Below, piece after piece: positions 5,743 to 5,984 of a stretch of 5,984 nucleotides of DNA (within the stretch, counting starts at the first letter, position 1; the number at the start of each line of letters is the position of its first letter). The position numbers and the translations under genes were made by a program. The stretch is from assembly GCA_014730055.1 (NCBI GenBank), contig WJIV01000032.1:1-5984 (forward strand). The letters are read 5' to 3'. The stretch comes from Candidatus Bathyarchaeota archaeon. GTDB taxonomy: Archaea; Thermoproteota; Bathyarchaeia; TCS64. The notes under the pieces were generated by a model that worked only from the letters and a program-made list of their open reading frames with translations, was not told the DNA's origin and did not search any database.

Positions 5743-5913
5743 ATGAGGCAAATACAATCTACAATAGTAGGAATAATCGCTCTTATCATACTCGTTTTCA
5801 TTATAAGTCAGGCAAGAAGAATTAGCAGCCCATTTCCTTTCACGATCATTGGCGTTCTAATGGCTATATTAATAATAATCAATATAACAAGAACATGGGT
5901 AAGAGGATATTGA
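5743..5913 (+). CDS. Small protein with two predicted membrane helices, function unknown
   Basis: ATG at 5743 to TGA at 5911-5913 encodes 56 residues that I do not recognise. The N-terminus MRQIQST leads into a hydrophobic helix (about residues 8-22, IVGIIALIILVFIIS). A short polar loop follows with QARRISSPFP, then a second hydrophobic stretch (about 34-48, TIIGVLMAILIIINI) and a basic end, TRTWVRGY. The two arginines in the loop and the basic C-terminus would favour placing those parts in the cytoplasm, but the two cannot both be on the same side as the N-terminus in a simple hairpin. The frame is AT-rich, so some hydrophobicity comes from composition (ATA, ATT and TTA codons). Support comes from a TATA-like box 25-31 bases upstream; no ribosome-binding site is seen. 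It diverges from bshB and may have nothing to do with bacillithiol. Confidence 0.5.
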   Translation: MRQIQSTIVGIIALIILVFIISQARRISSPFPFTIIGVLMAILIIINITRTWVRGY

Positions 5914-5939
5914 TGTGGAGAGTAAATATAAAACCATTT

Positions 5940-5966
5940 ATTATATAGAATCTTAATTATATAGAA
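5940..5966. repeat. 11-base AT-rich direct repeat, 16-base period
   Basis: ATTATATAGAA occurs at 5940-5950 and again at 5956-5966, with 5 bases between the copies. It lies in the gene-free tail after the small membrane protein. Possible readings are tandem TATA-like promoter elements for a gene beyond the window or paired regulator half-sites. In such AT-rich DNA chance is also possible. Confidence 0.5.
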
Positions 5967-5984
5967 CAATAATCTGTAATAATA

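Noticed and set aside
5914..5984. CRISPR-like or origin-like repeat array in the AT-rich tail
   Set aside because: There are only two 11-base copies with a 5-base gap, which is far from repeat-spacer structure, and no replication motif is seen.

Overview
The window carries a compact bacillithiol (BSH, Cys-GlcN-malate) gene cluster with all three biosynthetic steps. BshA (plus strand, 447-1571) is the glycosyltransferase that joins UDP-GlcNAc to L-malate. BshB (minus, 4976-5638) is the PIG-L-type zinc deacetylase. BshC (minus, 2186-3931) is the divergent cysteine-adding enzyme. Three genes that could use or recycle the thiol lie among them: a 5'-truncated DinB/YfiT-fold protein (1-402, the fold of bacillithiol S-transferases), a thioredoxin-family protein with a WCGDC site (1596-2189), and a metal-dependent amidohydrolase of the ACMSD-like TIM-barrel superfamily (3979-4929).

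Layout: dinB-like, bshA and the thioredoxin gene run rightward from the left edge. bshB, the amidohydrolase and bshC run leftward toward them. The two arms converge at 2186-2189, where one palindromic CTAG supplies the TAG stop codon on both strands. Right of bshB the DNA becomes visibly AT-rich. It holds a divergent intergenic region, a 56-residue protein with two predicted membrane helices (5743-5913), and a short AT-rich tail with an 11-base direct repeat.

The host looks archaeal. Four of the five promoter candidates assigned with moderate confidence have a TATA-like box (TTTTTAT, TTTTAAA or similar) about 30-36 bases before the start codon, and the fifth about 25-31. No convincing Shine-Dalgarno sequence precedes the starts, which fits leaderless or nearly leaderless mRNAs. 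Three of the genes start with GTG, and AGA/AGG arginine and ATA isoleucine codons are common. The exact lineage cannot be read from this window. Nearly every gene seems to have its own promoter, so the locus looks like a set of singly transcribed genes and not one long operon.

Proposed pathway (inference from the families): BshA makes GlcNAc-malate, BshB removes the acetyl group, and BshC adds cysteine to give a bacillithiol-like thiol. The DinB-fold protein may transfer the thiol to electrophiles, the thioredoxin-like protein may reduce its disulfides, and the amidohydrolase may process a conjugate or supply a precursor. The most unusual element is BshC. It keeps the GGQQ and GGPGE signatures but has lost most of the EDHD motif usual in bacterial homologues, and it carries an internal four-cysteine putative zinc ribbon.
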